Positions 36,083 to 45,642 are shown, counted from the first letter of the stretch. The stretch: 64,000 nucleotides of DNA from Planctomonas sp. JC2975 (GCF_012985205.1 NZ_JABEKS010000001.1:1984001-2048000); one strand, 5' to 3'. Notes: a model not told the origin generated them from the sequence alone. A program made the numbers and translations.

Positions 36083-37246
36083 TCAGCGGTAGAGCGGCGT
36101 GCCGTCCGCTGCTGCCGGCACCGGGGATCCGTCGACGTGCGTCGGCCATGCCAGCGATGCGCCGCCGACCGCGGCGAAGTCCGGCGTTCCGCCTGGTCCG
36201 ACCGGAACCGGGCGTCCGTCGGCCAGGCGCGGCCACGCGAGCGGCTGGTGCGCGCCGGCCGCGGACGGGGTGGGTGCGAACACGGGCTGAGCCTGCGCGG
36301 CGGCCGCAGGGGTCGTCGGCACGGCGAACCCCTGTGCCGCTGCCGGGTAGCCGGCGGCCGGGTAGCCGGGCCCACCAGGGACGGGTGCGCCAGCTGCGAA
36401 GCCGTAGGGTGCGGGTGCTCGCCGCGCGCCGTTGTTCCGGTTGATGAGGAGGCCCCACAGCGGGATCAGCACCAGAGCGACACCGCCGATCACGGCGATG
36501 GATGCGACGATGCGTCCGTAGGCGTCGTAGTCCCAGAGGTGGTTGAACGGGGTGGGTGCCGGAATGGTCACCAGAACGGCGATGACGCCGAAGGAGCAGG
36601 CCGCGACCCACGCGAGCGAGCGCGTCACCGTGGTGACCCAGCGGGAGTAGAGGAACCGGACGAGGTCGACGAGCGCGAGCATCCCTCGGACGAACAGCAG
36701 CGAGAGGAGGCCGAGCCAGATGCCCAAAGCGAGGGCTGCACCGCTGTTGTAGTACGAGTAGTCGGTCGAGCTGCCGGTCGCGGTCCAGACGATGACGATC
36801 CAGAGCAGCAGGATGTAGGCATCGGTGGCGAGAGAGGCGAACTCGAACCACTCGGGGCGATACGCGCCGATCACCGTGTCGAGCCACACCAGGAGCGCGA
36901 ACAGGATGAGTGCGACATCCGTCGTGATGACACGGCCGAGGGTGTCGCCGCCGGTGCCGAACAGGATGAACACCACCGACACGAGTGCGCACGCTGCGAC
37001 GACGATGAGCACGATGCGAGCGCCCCATGCGCCGAGCACACTCGTTCGCCGCCCCGCGTGCTGCGGCCCGGGATAGGCCGGAGCAACCCCGGGCTGAGCC
37101 GCCGGTGCAGGATGCTGGGGCTGCGGTGCTACGGGTTGCGGCGTCGCCCCGGGCTGCTGGGGCGCTGCGTACTGACCGACGGACGCCTGCTGCTGGTACT
37201 GCGGCTTTGGCTGCTGCGGCTGGGCTTGGGGATTCTCGTGGCTCAT
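36083..37246 (-). CDS. Membrane protein with Pro/Gln-rich head and repeated tail motif
   Basis: 387 residues from the ATG at 37246 (GGAGG upstream). A Pro/Gln/Ala-rich disordered head (about 1-65) precedes five to seven membrane helices (about 70-275). The cytoplasmic tail is Ala/Pro-rich and holds two related copies of LAWP-x5-DG-x-PVP (about 325-345 and 362-380). The middle region is a generic multi-pass membrane domain without known motifs. The tail repeats might be interaction sites. It is convergent with the pirin gene. Confidence 0.7.
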   Translation of the reverse strand: MSHENPQAQPQQPKPQYQQQASVGQYAAPQQPGATPQPVAPQPQHPAPAAQPGVAPAYPGPQHAGRRTSVLGAWGARIVLIVVAACALVSVVFILFGTGGDTLGRVITTDVALILFALLVWLDTVIGAYRPEWFEFASLATDAYILLLWIVIVWTATGSSTDYSYYNSGAALALGIWLGLLSLLFVRGMLALVDLVRFLYSRWVTTVTRSLAWVAACSFGVIAVLVTIPAPTPFNHLWDYDAYGRIVASIAVIGGVALVLIPLWGLLINRNNGARRAPAPYGFAAGAPVPGGPGYPAAGYPAAAQGFAVPTTPAAAAQAQPVFAPTPSAAGAHQPLAWPRLADGRPVPVGPGGTPDFAAVGGASLAWPTHVDGSPVPAAADGTPLYR

Positions 37247-37364
37247 CGGGTGTGGCCTCCTCGTGATCGCGCGGCCAGCGTATCGGAGGCCGGGCGGCCA
37301 TGGGCCGCTCTCCACAGACTTTTCCGTTCGGGCGGACGCGGCGGCCGGCCGACGAGATGCTGGG

Positions 37365-38828
37365 TCACTGCAGGGCGGACGTCAGCCTGGCCAGGTTGTC
37401 GAGCACTGTCGGCCACAGCCCCTGCTTCAGCCACTGGTCGAGCGTGAGCTGACGGCTCGCCTGGCGGTAGCCCTCTTCGACATCGCGCATGGCCGACACG
37501 AACGCCGTTCCGCGCACCATCAGCGAGATCTCGGCGTTGAGCTGGAACGAACGCATGTCCATGTTGCTTGATCCGATGACGGCCACCTCGTCGTCGATCG
37601 TGAAGTGCTTCGCGTGCAGGATGAAGGGCGCCTTGTACATCCAGATGACGATGCCCGCTCGCAGAAGCTGCTCGTAGTACGAGCGCTGGGCGTGGTAGAC
37701 GAGGCCCTGGTCGCCGATCTCGGACACGAAGAGCTCGACGCGGACCCCGCGCTGCACGGCAGTGGTGAGGGCCGCGAGCATGGCCTCGTCCGGCACGAAA
37801 TAGGGAGAGGTGATGATGATGCGATCCGTCGCGTAGTAGAGGAGTGCGAGGAACAGCTTGAGGTTGTTCTGACCGATGAATCCCGGTCCGCTCGGCACCA
37901 GCTGGCAGTCGATCGCGTCGTCACTGCGAACGACGTCGACGGACTCCCGCTCGCGGGCGAGCAGTTCGCCGGTCTCCGAGTACCAATCCGTGATGAAGAT
38001 GGCGTCGAGACCCTGCACGATCGGTCCTTCGAGCCGGGTGACCAGTTCTTTCCACTTGAGCCCGCGCTTGAGGTTCGACCTCTTGTCGTAGCTGCGGTCG
38101 ATCACGTTCTGCGAGCCCATGAAGCCGACGTCCCCGTCCACCACGAGCAGTTTGCGGTGGTTGCGCAGATCCGGTCGCTGGTACTTGCCCTTGAACGGCT
38201 GCACGGGAAGCATCAGCTGCCACGAAGCACCCATCGTGGTCAGCCGCTTGATCGTGCGCTTGTAGTTCTTCGTTCGTAGCGAAGCGATGTGGTCGAGAAG
38301 CACGTGCACCTTCACGCCGCGTGCCACGGCAGCCTCGAGCGCGTCGAAGAACGGGCCAGTGGTCTTGTCCCACGACAGGATGTAGAACTCGACGTGCACG
38401 TAGCGGGTGGCGGAGTGGATCTCGCGAGTCATGGCATCCAGCGACCCGTCGTAGTCGCCGTTGAGCGACGCCGAGTTGCCGCCCACCAACGGCATCGCAC
38501 CCAGGTTGCGGTTCAGCGTGACCACGGATTCGAGCCACGGCGGCCACGGATGATCGCGGCGCACCTGTTCGATGCCGTCGGTGGACTCGAGGATGAAGTC
38601 GTTGATCTGCTGCTGCCGCTCGCGGCGCACCTTGGGGAGCTTGAAGCTGCCGATGAGCAGGAAGAACAGCCATCCGACGTAGGGGATGAAGTAGATCGCG
38701 AGCAGCCAGGCGGTGGCGGAGGTGGGCCGCCGGTTGCGCGGGATGACGATGATGGCCACGATGCGCAGCACGAAGTCGATGACCAGAAGCGCGACGATGA
38801 TGATCGTCGTCAGTGTGCCGCTGTCCAT
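37365..38828 (-). CDS. cls: Cardiolipin synthase
   Basis: 487 residues. Two N-terminal membrane helices (about 5-30 and 40-62) and a PLDc_N segment are followed by two phospholipase-D domains with HKD motifs: NHRKLLVVDG (about 222-231) and HAKHFTIDDE with GSSN (about 400-425). This is the bacterial ClsA-type layout, making cardiolipin at the membrane. The start at 38828 agrees with the family. The 247-base interval upstream, towards the small membrane gene, should hold its promoter. Confidence 0.95.
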   Translation of the reverse strand: MDSGTLTTIIIVALLVIDFVLRIVAIIVIPRNRRPTSATAWLLAIYFIPYVGWLFFLLIGSFKLPKVRRERQQQINDFILESTDGIEQVRRDHPWPPWLESVVTLNRNLGAMPLVGGNSASLNGDYDGSLDAMTREIHSATRYVHVEFYILSWDKTTGPFFDALEAAVARGVKVHVLLDHIASLRTKNYKRTIKRLTTMGASWQLMLPVQPFKGKYQRPDLRNHRKLLVVDGDVGFMGSQNVIDRSYDKRSNLKRGLKWKELVTRLEGPIVQGLDAIFITDWYSETGELLARERESVDVVRSDDAIDCQLVPSGPGFIGQNNLKLFLALLYYATDRIIITSPYFVPDEAMLAALTTAVQRGVRVELFVSEIGDQGLVYHAQRSYYEQLLRAGIVIWMYKAPFILHAKHFTIDDEVAVIGSSNMDMRSFQLNAEISLMVRGTAFVSAMRDVEEGYRQASRQLTLDQWLKQGLWPTVLDNLARLTSALQ

Positions 38829-39075
38829 CCCGTCCCCTCGTGCAGCGATGGAGCCCGTTCGTGACCCCGCTCCTGGAACGGATCCCGGCCGGTCACGTCT
38901 GCGTTCGTGCAGGCTCCGGTGCCGACACTGATGCGACGGGCCACGGCGGAACTGGAGCCGACGCTAACACCAGGGCTACGGTATCCGCCCCACCGAGAAC
39001 GGGTGATGTCGAACACCCGGGACTCGCCCGCGATGAGGCCGCCGCGACGAGGGCTTCGGAGCCCGCAGATGCCGG

Positions 39076-39249
39076 TCAGGACTTGTGCGGGAGACCCCGG
39101 CGAGCCCGCTCCTGAGCCTCGACCTTGGCGTACGCCTTGCGCTCGCTGCGGTCGGCACGGACCACCGCTCTCATCACGATCCAGAACACCAGCCCGACCA
39201 GCACGGTCGGCGCCAGAGCCCAGATGATGCCTGCCAATACGCCGTTCAT
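39076..39249 (-). CDS. Small membrane protein (57 residues)
   Basis: MNGVLAGIIWALAPTVLVG begins a single membrane helix (about 4-28) followed by a strongly charged Arg/Lys/Glu tail ending in RRGLPHKS. The ATG at 39249 lies 7 bases after the stop of the LacI-like gene, so translation may be coupled. Hydrophobicity pattern and codon use look genuine, and similar short proteins are common in this group of bacteria, where their role is unknown. Confidence 0.7.
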   Translation of the reverse strand: MNGVLAGIIWALAPTVLVGLVFWIVMRAVVRADRSERKAYAKVEAQERARRGLPHKS

Positions 39250-39255
39250 GATGGG

Positions 39256-40185
39256 TTAAAGGATACGCTCGCGCTGTCGCGCTTCTGTCCGCGTCAGACG
39301 GGCCGCTCCCGGTGTCGGATCGACCGCATCGCGGTTCGACCCGCGCGGCGCTGCCGTCGAGCCGCGAGCGACGAAGACCGACAGGGGCGCCGTGACGTCC
39401 TCCGGCTCTCCGCGCTCGATCACGGAGACCAGAGCGGCAGCGGCAAGGCTTCCGAGTTCGCGCACGTCGTGACTCATGACGGACAGAAGCGGGGTCGCGA
39501 GCCTGCAGAGCGTCGAGTCGTCCCAGGCGAGGATCGAGAGGTCGTCGGGCACCGTCAGTCCCCGCGCCTTGACGGCATCGAGACCGGCGACGGCCATCAC
39601 GTCGTTGTCGAAGATGACGGCAGTCGGCGGCTCGGGGAGTTCGAGGAGTTCGATGACGCCCGCCGCCCCGGACGCCGCCGTGTAGTCGCCGATCGCTGTG
39701 CTTCCCGTTCCGCCGACCGCGGCGATCGCGTCGTCGAACGCCACGGTGCGCGTCTGCGTGTGCAGCAGGTGCTGGGGGCCGGACACGCGCCCGATCCGTC
39801 GATGGCCGAGTGCGGCGAGCTCTTCGACGGCGCGCACCGTCGTCGTGTAGTTGTCGACGCGCACGACGGCTCCGCCTGCGGCGTCGACAGGTTCACCAAG
39901 GGTCACGTGCGGCAGGCCGAGTTCGGTGAGCAGGGCCGCGCGAGGGTCGTCAACGGTGATGTCGCTGATCACGACGCCCGCGACGGACTCCAGCTCGGCC
40001 CACCGACGATAGGCGGCCAAGGCGTCATCGATCGTCGGCACCGTCTGCATGAGGACCTGCACCCCTTGCGGATGCAGCACGTCTTCCATGCCCGCGATGA
40101 CCTCACTGTAGAACGGGTCGACCCCCTCGGAGGAGCGCAGGAACGCCATGCCGATGGCACGATGGCGCCGCTGAGATTCGCTCAT
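39256..40185 (-). CDS. LacI-type sugar-sensing domain without HTH
   Basis: 309 residues. The sequence from residue 9 on (IGMAFLRSSEGVDPFYSEVIAGMEDVL) aligns with the LacI/GalR core just after the hinge, and the rest is a complete two-lobe ligand domain (VAGVVISD, GHRRIGRVSGP, FDNDVMAVAGLDA, LSILAWDDS). The roughly 55-residue helix-turn-helix and hinge are absent, and the bases upstream encode the end of the mannosidase. Start and mannosidase stop overlap (ATGA). It may be a free sugar-binding partner for another regulator or a remnant of a LacI repressor. Confidence 0.85.
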   Translation of the reverse strand: MSESQRRHRAIGMAFLRSSEGVDPFYSEVIAGMEDVLHPQGVQVLMQTVPTIDDALAAYRRWAELESVAGVVISDITVDDPRAALLTELGLPHVTLGEPVDAAGGAVVRVDNYTTTVRAVEELAALGHRRIGRVSGPQHLLHTQTRTVAFDDAIAAVGGTGSTAIGDYTAASGAAGVIELLELPEPPTAVIFDNDVMAVAGLDAVKARGLTVPDDLSILAWDDSTLCRLATPLLSVMSHDVRELGSLAAAALVSVIERGEPEDVTAPLSVFVARGSTAAPRGSNRDAVDPTPGAARLTRTEARQRERIL

Positions 40186-42677
40186 TGTTCAAGTATCCCC
40201 GGACTCTCCGTCTTGGTGCTGAGCAGGTCGTTCGCCGAGCGGAGCACGAGGGCGTCCGTGAACGCCGCAGGGTCGACATCCGAACTGCTCGCCACATCAA
40301 GGGTGACGGATTCGCCTGGGAGCAACGTGACGAGGCCGGCGTCGACCGATGCATCGCAATCGACGCGGTCGACGGCCAGGAAGACCTCCCGCAGGTAGGA
40401 GTGCGCCGTCACCACGACACGGTAGCCGCCCTCCGTGCGGGTCGCGGATGCTTCGAGTGCGGCCGGATCCAGCTTCTGGTCGACCACCTCTGCTCCGTTC
40501 CAAATCGCGCGGGGGAATCCGTCGACGATCGCCGCGATCAGTTCCCTCGCGGGATCACCGAATCCGGCGAGGTCGGCAGCAAGCTCGAACGTGGCTGCGC
40601 CGCGGGCATCGACGCGCACGTCGATGTCCTGTTCCACCAGGACCGTGCCGTCGAAGGCCAGGCGGGAGACGCGCGCGGTCGTCGCGACGGCATCCGCCGT
40701 GTCGTTCACCAGCACGAGTGCGAGCCCACCGTTCCGGGGCTGGATGGTGGCGAGCCGGGGAGCGTAGGCGTCGCGCATGGCGAACCACAGCGGCTTGCGA
40801 TGCCCGTTGAAGTCGACTGCAGCCCATGAGACGACTGGCCAGTCGTCGTTCAGCTGCCACAGGACGGTGCCCGTGTTGTGCGGGGTGAGGGATCGGAAAT
40901 GCTCGACGCCGAAGCGGATCGCCTGTGCCTGGTTGAGCTGGGTCGCCCAGTGCCAGTCCTCGATCGTCGCAGGCACGGGCAGGTGCCCGGCCATGCCGCG
41001 CTCGAGCTTGAGGTTGCCCGCCTCCGCCTTCTGGTGCACGAGCATCTGCTCGCCGTACGGGTCGAGGGGTGCGTCGTGGACGACATCCGTCAGGGTGGTC
41101 CAGGCCGGCGGTCCCTGGAACCCGAACTCGCTGACGAACCTCGGTGCATAGTCTCGGTACGCCGAGTAGTCCCGCTCGTTCCAGACATCCCAGATGTGCA
41201 TGGTGCCGTTGCGCTCATCATTCGGATGCGCGTAGTCGACGAACGAGAACGGGCTCGCCGGCGAGTACGACCGAGTCGGGTCGAGCTCGGCGACCAGGCC
41301 GGGAAGGAGATGACGGTAGTACCCGTCTCCCCACGCCCGTTCGCCGAGGGTACGGCGCCAGCCCCACTCGACATAGCCCCAGATGTTCTCGTTGTTGCCG
41401 TTCCAGATCGCCAGCGACGCGTGCTGCGACAGTCGCGTGATCTGCTCGCGCGCCTCCGCCTCGACCTCCACGGCGAGCCAGTCGTCTTCGGAATAGGCGG
41501 CGCAGGCGAACAGGAAGTCCTGCCAGACCAGCACCCCGAGCTCGTCGGCCAGCTCGTAGAAGTCCTCGGACTCGTAGATTCCGCCGCCCCACACCCGCAG
41601 GAGGTTGACGTTCGCCTCGACGGCATCCGCGAACCGGCTCACGTAGCGGTCGCGTGTCATCTCGGTGATGAAGGCGTGGTCGGGAATCCAGTTGACCCCG
41701 CGGATCAGCACGTCCTCGCCGTTCACCCGCACCACGAAGCGGTTACCGGATGCGTCGGCACCGGTGTCGACCTCGATCGTGCGGAAGCCGATGCGTCCGC
41801 GCCACTCGGCAGGGGTGCCGTCGATGGCGACCGTCACCGGGTACAGCGGCTGGTCGCCGTGTCCGATCGGCCACCACAGGCGGGCATCGGGTACGCGAAC
41901 CACGATGGATGCCTCGGTCTCGTCGGCCGCAATGCGCGCTTCTGCCGCCTCGTCGCCGGCCCGGACGGCGAGCGTCAGCGCGCCGGAGCGCGCCGCATCC
42001 TGCGATCCGTCTCGCTCGACGGCGACGTGCACCGTTGCAACGCCATCAGTGCCGTCGACGTCGACGAGCGGGCGGACGGCGGAGATCCGCGCGCCGCTCC
42101 ACGATTCGATGCCGATGGGCTGCCAGATGCCGCTTGTGGCGACGTCGATGCCCCAGTCCCAGCCGAAGTTGGACGCCGACTTCCGCAGCTGGTTGAACGG
42201 ATGGTGGTTCACGTGCGGCCAGGCGCCGTGCTCGGCATCCCGGCGCTCCGCCTCGACGACGGGCGCTTCGAACGTGACGGCGAGTTCGTTCGCGCCCTCA
42301 CGCACGACGCCTCGCAGGTCGAACCGGTAGGAGCGATGCTGGTTCTGAGTGCTACCGATGACCGTGCCGTTGAGCTCGATGGTGGCGACGGTGTCGAGTC
42401 CGAGGGCGACCAGGTCGTGACGGACGTTGCCGTCATCCGTCCAGTCGAAGGTCGTCGAGTACCGCCATGTCGTGCTTCCGATCCACTGCTGCAGCGATTC
42501 GTTGTCGCCGTCGAACGGCTCATCGATCAGACCGGCACGGAGGAGGTCGGTGTGCACGCAACCGGGCACCACAGCGGGAACGGCGCGGAGGTCGAGGCCG
42601 TCCGGGGTGGGGCCGGCCAACGCCGTGACCGTCCATCCGTCGTGGAGCGAGGTGAAGGAGCGGGAAAGGAAGGACAT
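40182..42677 (-). CDS. GH2 beta-mannosidase
   Basis: 831 residues from the ATG at 42677. The N-terminal sugar-binding domain (HDGWTVTALAG, VPGCVHTDLLRAGLIDEPFDGDNE, WIGSTTWRYSTTF) and the catalytic TIM barrel (GVNWIPDHAFI, LRVWGGGIYESEDFYELADELG, WNGNNENIWGYVEW, ending FVSEFGFQ) match family GH2 beta-mannosidases; the acid/base glutamate is in GNNEN and the nucleophile in SEFG. It cleaves terminal beta-mannose residues. No signal peptide, so it acts in the cytosol on sugars brought in by the ABC importer upstream. Confidence 0.93.
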   Translation of the reverse strand: MSFLSRSFTSLHDGWTVTALAGPTPDGLDLRAVPAVVPGCVHTDLLRAGLIDEPFDGDNESLQQWIGSTTWRYSTTFDWTDDGNVRHDLVALGLDTVATIELNGTVIGSTQNQHRSYRFDLRGVVREGANELAVTFEAPVVEAERRDAEHGAWPHVNHHPFNQLRKSASNFGWDWGIDVATSGIWQPIGIESWSGARISAVRPLVDVDGTDGVATVHVAVERDGSQDAARSGALTLAVRAGDEAAEARIAADETEASIVVRVPDARLWWPIGHGDQPLYPVTVAIDGTPAEWRGRIGFRTIEVDTGADASGNRFVVRVNGEDVLIRGVNWIPDHAFITEMTRDRYVSRFADAVEANVNLLRVWGGGIYESEDFYELADELGVLVWQDFLFACAAYSEDDWLAVEVEAEAREQITRLSQHASLAIWNGNNENIWGYVEWGWRRTLGERAWGDGYYRHLLPGLVAELDPTRSYSPASPFSFVDYAHPNDERNGTMHIWDVWNERDYSAYRDYAPRFVSEFGFQGPPAWTTLTDVVHDAPLDPYGEQMLVHQKAEAGNLKLERGMAGHLPVPATIEDWHWATQLNQAQAIRFGVEHFRSLTPHNTGTVLWQLNDDWPVVSWAAVDFNGHRKPLWFAMRDAYAPRLATIQPRNGGLALVLVNDTADAVATTARVSRLAFDGTVLVEQDIDVRVDARGAATFELAADLAGFGDPARELIAAIVDGFPRAIWNGAEVVDQKLDPAALEASATRTEGGYRVVVTAHSYLREVFLAVDRVDCDASVDAGLVTLLPGESVTLDVASSSDVDPAAFTDALVLRSANDLLSTKTESPGILEQ

Positions 42678-42715
42678 GGATTTCTTTCTGTGTTTCTCGA
42701 TGGCAGGCGTGAGCG

Positions 42716-42759
42716 CTCGGATGCGACCGTCCGGCATCGGTGGAGCGGTCGCATCCGAG
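42716..42759 (-). terminator. Stem-loop between oppF and mannosidase genes
   Basis: Perfect 13-bp stem (42716-42728 with 42747-42759) and an 18-base loop in the 99-base gap between the two genes. It may partially terminate or protect the upstream mRNA, giving less mannosidase than transporter. Confidence 0.7.
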
Positions 42760-42776
42760 GGTCGGATGGCAGCGGA

Positions 42777-43586
42777 TCAGGCCCCGGAGAGCTGCTTCAG
42801 CCGGATCTCCGGGTTGGGCGCTGCGGAGGCGAGCAGCTTCGTGTATTCGTGCTGCGGGTTGAGGATGACGTCGTCCGCCGGCCCCCGCTCGACGATTCGC
42901 CCTCGGTACATCACCAGGATCTCATCGGAGAAGTGTCGAGCCGTGGCCAGGTCGTGCGTGATGTACAAGACGCCGAGGTTCTCCTCGCGCTGGAGTCCGG
43001 CGAGGAGGTTGAGCACACCGAGGCGGATCGAGACGTCGAGCATGGACACCGGCTCGTCGGCGATCAGCATGGTCGGCTCCGGAGCGAGCGCCCGCGCTAT
43101 GGCCACGCGCTGACGCTGACCGCCTGAGAGCTCGTGGGGATGCTTCCCCGCGTATTCCTCCGGCGGCGAGAGCCGCACACGCTCCAGCAGTCGAGACACC
43201 GCCGAGTCGATCTCCGCGCGCGTGCGGCCTCGGCCGTGCAGCTTGAGCGGCCGCGCAAGGTGGTGGGCGATCGAGTGGTACGGGTTGAGCGAGGCGAACG
43301 GATCCTGGAACACCATCTGCACCTGATGCCGGTAGTCCCGCAGCCCTCGGCCCCTCCTGGCGATCGGCTTGCCGTCGAGCAGGATCTCGCCCGAGCTCGG
43401 GCTCTCGAGCTGCAGCATCAGCTTCGCGATCGTCGACTTGCCGCTACCGGACTGGCCCACGAGCGCGACGGTCTTGCCCGACTCGAGCACGAAGCTCACG
43501 TCGTCGACGGCGAGCAGCTCGTTCGACTTCCCCGCGCCGCGCACGCGATAGCGCTTCGTCACGTTGCGGAACTCGAGTGTCGTCAT
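42777..43586 (-). CDS. Opp/Dpp-type ABC transporter ATPase (F subunit)
   Basis: 269 residues. Walker A GQSGSGKST, signature [15 protein letters not shown], Walker B MLIADEPVSMLD, switch VLYITHDLATARH. The EPVSMLD form is typical of OppF/DppF subunits. Start overlaps the D-subunit stop by four bases (ATGA). It forms the ATPase heterodimer with the next gene upstream. No C-terminal oligopeptide-transporter extension is present. Confidence 0.92.
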   Translation of the reverse strand: MTTLEFRNVTKRYRVRGAGKSNELLAVDDVSFVLESGKTVALVGQSGSGKSTIAKLMLQLESPSSGEILLDGKPIARRGRGLRDYRHQVQMVFQDPFASLNPYHSIAHHLARPLKLHGRGRTRAEIDSAVSRLLERVRLSPPEEYAGKHPHELSGGQRQRVAIARALAPEPTMLIADEPVSMLDVSIRLGVLNLLAGLQREENLGVLYITHDLATARHFSDEILVMYRGRIVERGPADDVILNPQHEYTKLLASAAPNPEIRLKQLSGA

Positions 43587-44674
43587 CGCACGTCTCCTTC
43601 GGTGTCGGCACTGGTCTCGAAACCGGATCCGAACTCGGAGTCCGACCCTGGCTCGACATCGATCTCCGCTGCGGCTGAATCCGTCTCCGGCAATCCCGTG
43701 GCCGGAGCGTCGAAGAGGACGCCTTCGTGCAGGCCCGCGGATGTCTGCGAGTGGATGGTCGGAGCATCCGTCTGCGCAGTGCCGCCCGCGCCGAGCCGCT
43801 CGTCGTGCACGCCGGTGCGGATGAAGTCGCCGCGTTCGCCTGTGAGGCTCGGGAACGAGGCGAGCAGCTGCTTCGTGTACGGATGCTGCGGGTTCGTGTA
43901 CAGATCGTACGCGTCGTTCAGCTCGACGATCTCTCCCGCCTTCATGACCGCGATGCGGTCGCTGATCTCCAGAAGCAGCGGCAGATCGTGCGTGATGAAG
44001 ATGACCGCGAATCCGAGCTCGGAGCGCAACCGGGTGATCTCGTTGAGGATCTCGCGCTGCACGACGACATCGAGGGCTGTCGTCGGCTCGTCCATGATCA
44101 TCACCTGCGGGTCGAGCGCCATCGCCATCGCGATCATGACGCGCTGCCGCATGCCGCCGGACAGTTCGTGTGCGTACGACCGCAGCCTGCTCCGGTCGAC
44201 CCCCACCCGTTCGAGCAGGTCGCCTGCCGCCCTCACGCGCTCGGCCTTCTTCATCTCCGGCCGGTGCGTGGCGAAGATGTCGGTGAGCTGATCCTGAATG
44301 CGGAGGACGGGGTTGAGCGAGTTCATCGCCCCCTGGAACACCATCGAGATCTTGTCCCAGCGGAACGCCCGCAGGTCGGATCCTTCCAGCTCGGCGACGT
44401 CGATCGAATAGCCCTCACGCGAGTGGAACGTGGCCGATCCGGAGGTGATGAGCGCAGGCGGCTTGAGCAGGCGGGTGACCCCGTATGCGAGCGTCGACTT
44501 GCCGCATCCGGATTCGCCGGCCAGGCCGAGCACCTCGCCGCGAGCGAGAGTGAGGGACACGTTCTTCACGGCGTGGGTCGTGCGCGAGCCCAGGTAGTCG
44601 ACGCTGAAGTCGTCGATCGTGAGTACCGGATCGCTCGTTCTCCTGGCCGGACGAATGGTCGTTGCCTGGCTCAT
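43583..44674 (-). CDS. Opp/Dpp-type ABC transporter ATPase (D subunit)
   Basis: 363 residues from the ATG at 44674. Walker A GESGCGKST, signature LSGGMRQRVMIAMAM, Walker B VMIMDEPTTALDV and switch VIFITHD. After the usual oligopeptide-transporter segment (NPQHPYTKQLLASFP) there is an unusual Ser/Thr/Glu/Asp-rich tail of nearly 90 residues, probably disordered, ending in TSADTEGDVR. Both ends overlap neighbours by four bases, so the permease, D and F genes are translationally coupled. Confidence 0.92.
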   Translation of the reverse strand: MSQATTIRPARRTSDPVLTIDDFSVDYLGSRTTHAVKNVSLTLARGEVLGLAGESGCGKSTLAYGVTRLLKPPALITSGSATFHSREGYSIDVAELEGSDLRAFRWDKISMVFQGAMNSLNPVLRIQDQLTDIFATHRPEMKKAERVRAAGDLLERVGVDRSRLRSYAHELSGGMRQRVMIAMAMALDPQVMIMDEPTTALDVVVQREILNEITRLRSELGFAVIFITHDLPLLLEISDRIAVMKAGEIVELNDAYDLYTNPQHPYTKQLLASFPSLTGERGDFIRTGVHDERLGAGGTAQTDAPTIHSQTSAGLHEGVLFDAPATGLPETDSAAAEIDVEPGSDSEFGSGFETSADTEGDVR

Positions 44675-45642
44675 TTGATGTCCTCCTTCTCGAGGCGCTT
44701 GATCTGGGCCGCGCTGAGACCCCACGCCTTGCGGGCCGCGCGGGTCTGGTTGCGGAGCTTGGGGTTGATGATCTCGTCGATAGAGAAGTTGATCAGCGAG
44801 AGCGCCGCGCCGAAGAGGGCGATGACGAGCCCCGGCGGGATGAACCACCACCACGCGCCCTGAGTGAGTGCGAGGTCGTTGTAGGCCTGGAACAGGATCG
44901 TGCCCAGCGTGAAGGTGTTGCTCGCGCCCAGTCCGAGGAACGACAGGCCGGCTTCGCCGAGGATCGCGAAGATGATCGCGAACACGAACTGCGACGCCAT
45001 GACGGGGATGAGGTTGGGCAGGATCTCCACGACGAGGATGCGCCACGTCTTCTCCCCTGACACCCGGGATGCTGACACGTAGTCCCTGTTGCGCAGAGAG
45101 AGCGTCACGGCGCGCAGCACGCGAGCGGATCCGGCCCAGCTCGTGATGGCAAGGACGACGGCGACCAGGAACAGTCCGCGCTGGCTCGGCGGCACGTAGT
45201 TTCCGATCACGATGACGAGCGGGATGCCGGGGATCACCAGGGCGACGTTGGTGAAGAGGGCGAATCCCTCGTCGACGATCCCGCCGATGTAGGCGCCCAG
45301 TACGCCGAAGAGGGCGGAGAAGATCGTGGCGAGGATGCCGACGACGAACCCGATGATGAGCGAACCGCGTACGCCGTAGGCCATCTGCGTCCAGACGTCC
45401 TGGCCGGTCTGCGTCGTCCCGAGCCAGTGCTCAGGACTGGGCGGGGCGAAGGCGTCCGTGCTGATCTGGTTCGGATCGCCGACGAGCAGCGGGCCGATGA
45501 TGCCCCAGAGGATGATGACGCCCGCGATGACGAGCCCGACGACGAGCTTCGGCGAACGCGACGGGAGCAGGCGCGAGAAGCTGCGCTTGCGCGGCTGGGC
45601 AGCAGTGATGACGGTCTCGTTGACCGCGAGGGTGGATGCCAT
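44671..45642 (-). CDS. Opp/Dpp-type ABC permease (C subunit)
   Basis: 323 residues with about six membrane helices. The OppC N-terminal domain is followed by HWLGTTQTGQDVWTQMAYG, and the EAA loop is SASRVSGEKTWRILVVEILPN, as in DppC/OppC. With the B subunit it forms the channel through the membrane. The stop overlaps the start of the D subunit. The final 35 residues are charged and cytoplasmic. Confidence 0.93.
   Translation of the reverse strand: MASTLAVNETVITAAQPRKRSFSRLLPSRSPKLVVGLVIAGVIILWGIIGPLLVGDPNQISTDAFAPPSPEHWLGTTQTGQDVWTQMAYGVRGSLIIGFVVGILATIFSALFGVLGAYIGGIVDEGFALFTNVALVIPGIPLVIVIGNYVPPSQRGLFLVAVVLAITSWAGSARVLRAVTLSLRNRDYVSASRVSGEKTWRILVVEILPNLIPVMASQFVFAIIFAILGEAGLSFLGLGASNTFTLGTILFQAYNDLALTQGAWWWFIPPGLVIALFGAALSLINFSIDEIINPKLRNQTRAARKAWGLSAAQIKRLEKEDIK

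Noticed and set aside
36148-36444. Short plus-strand reading frames in the 36 kb region
   Set aside because: They are shadows of the tail of the membrane protein on the minus strand and owe their length to Ala/Pro/Gly codon bias.
40878-43127. 749-codon plus-strand open frame
   Set aside because: It is antisense to the mannosidase and the importer ATPase and has no protein-like pattern.
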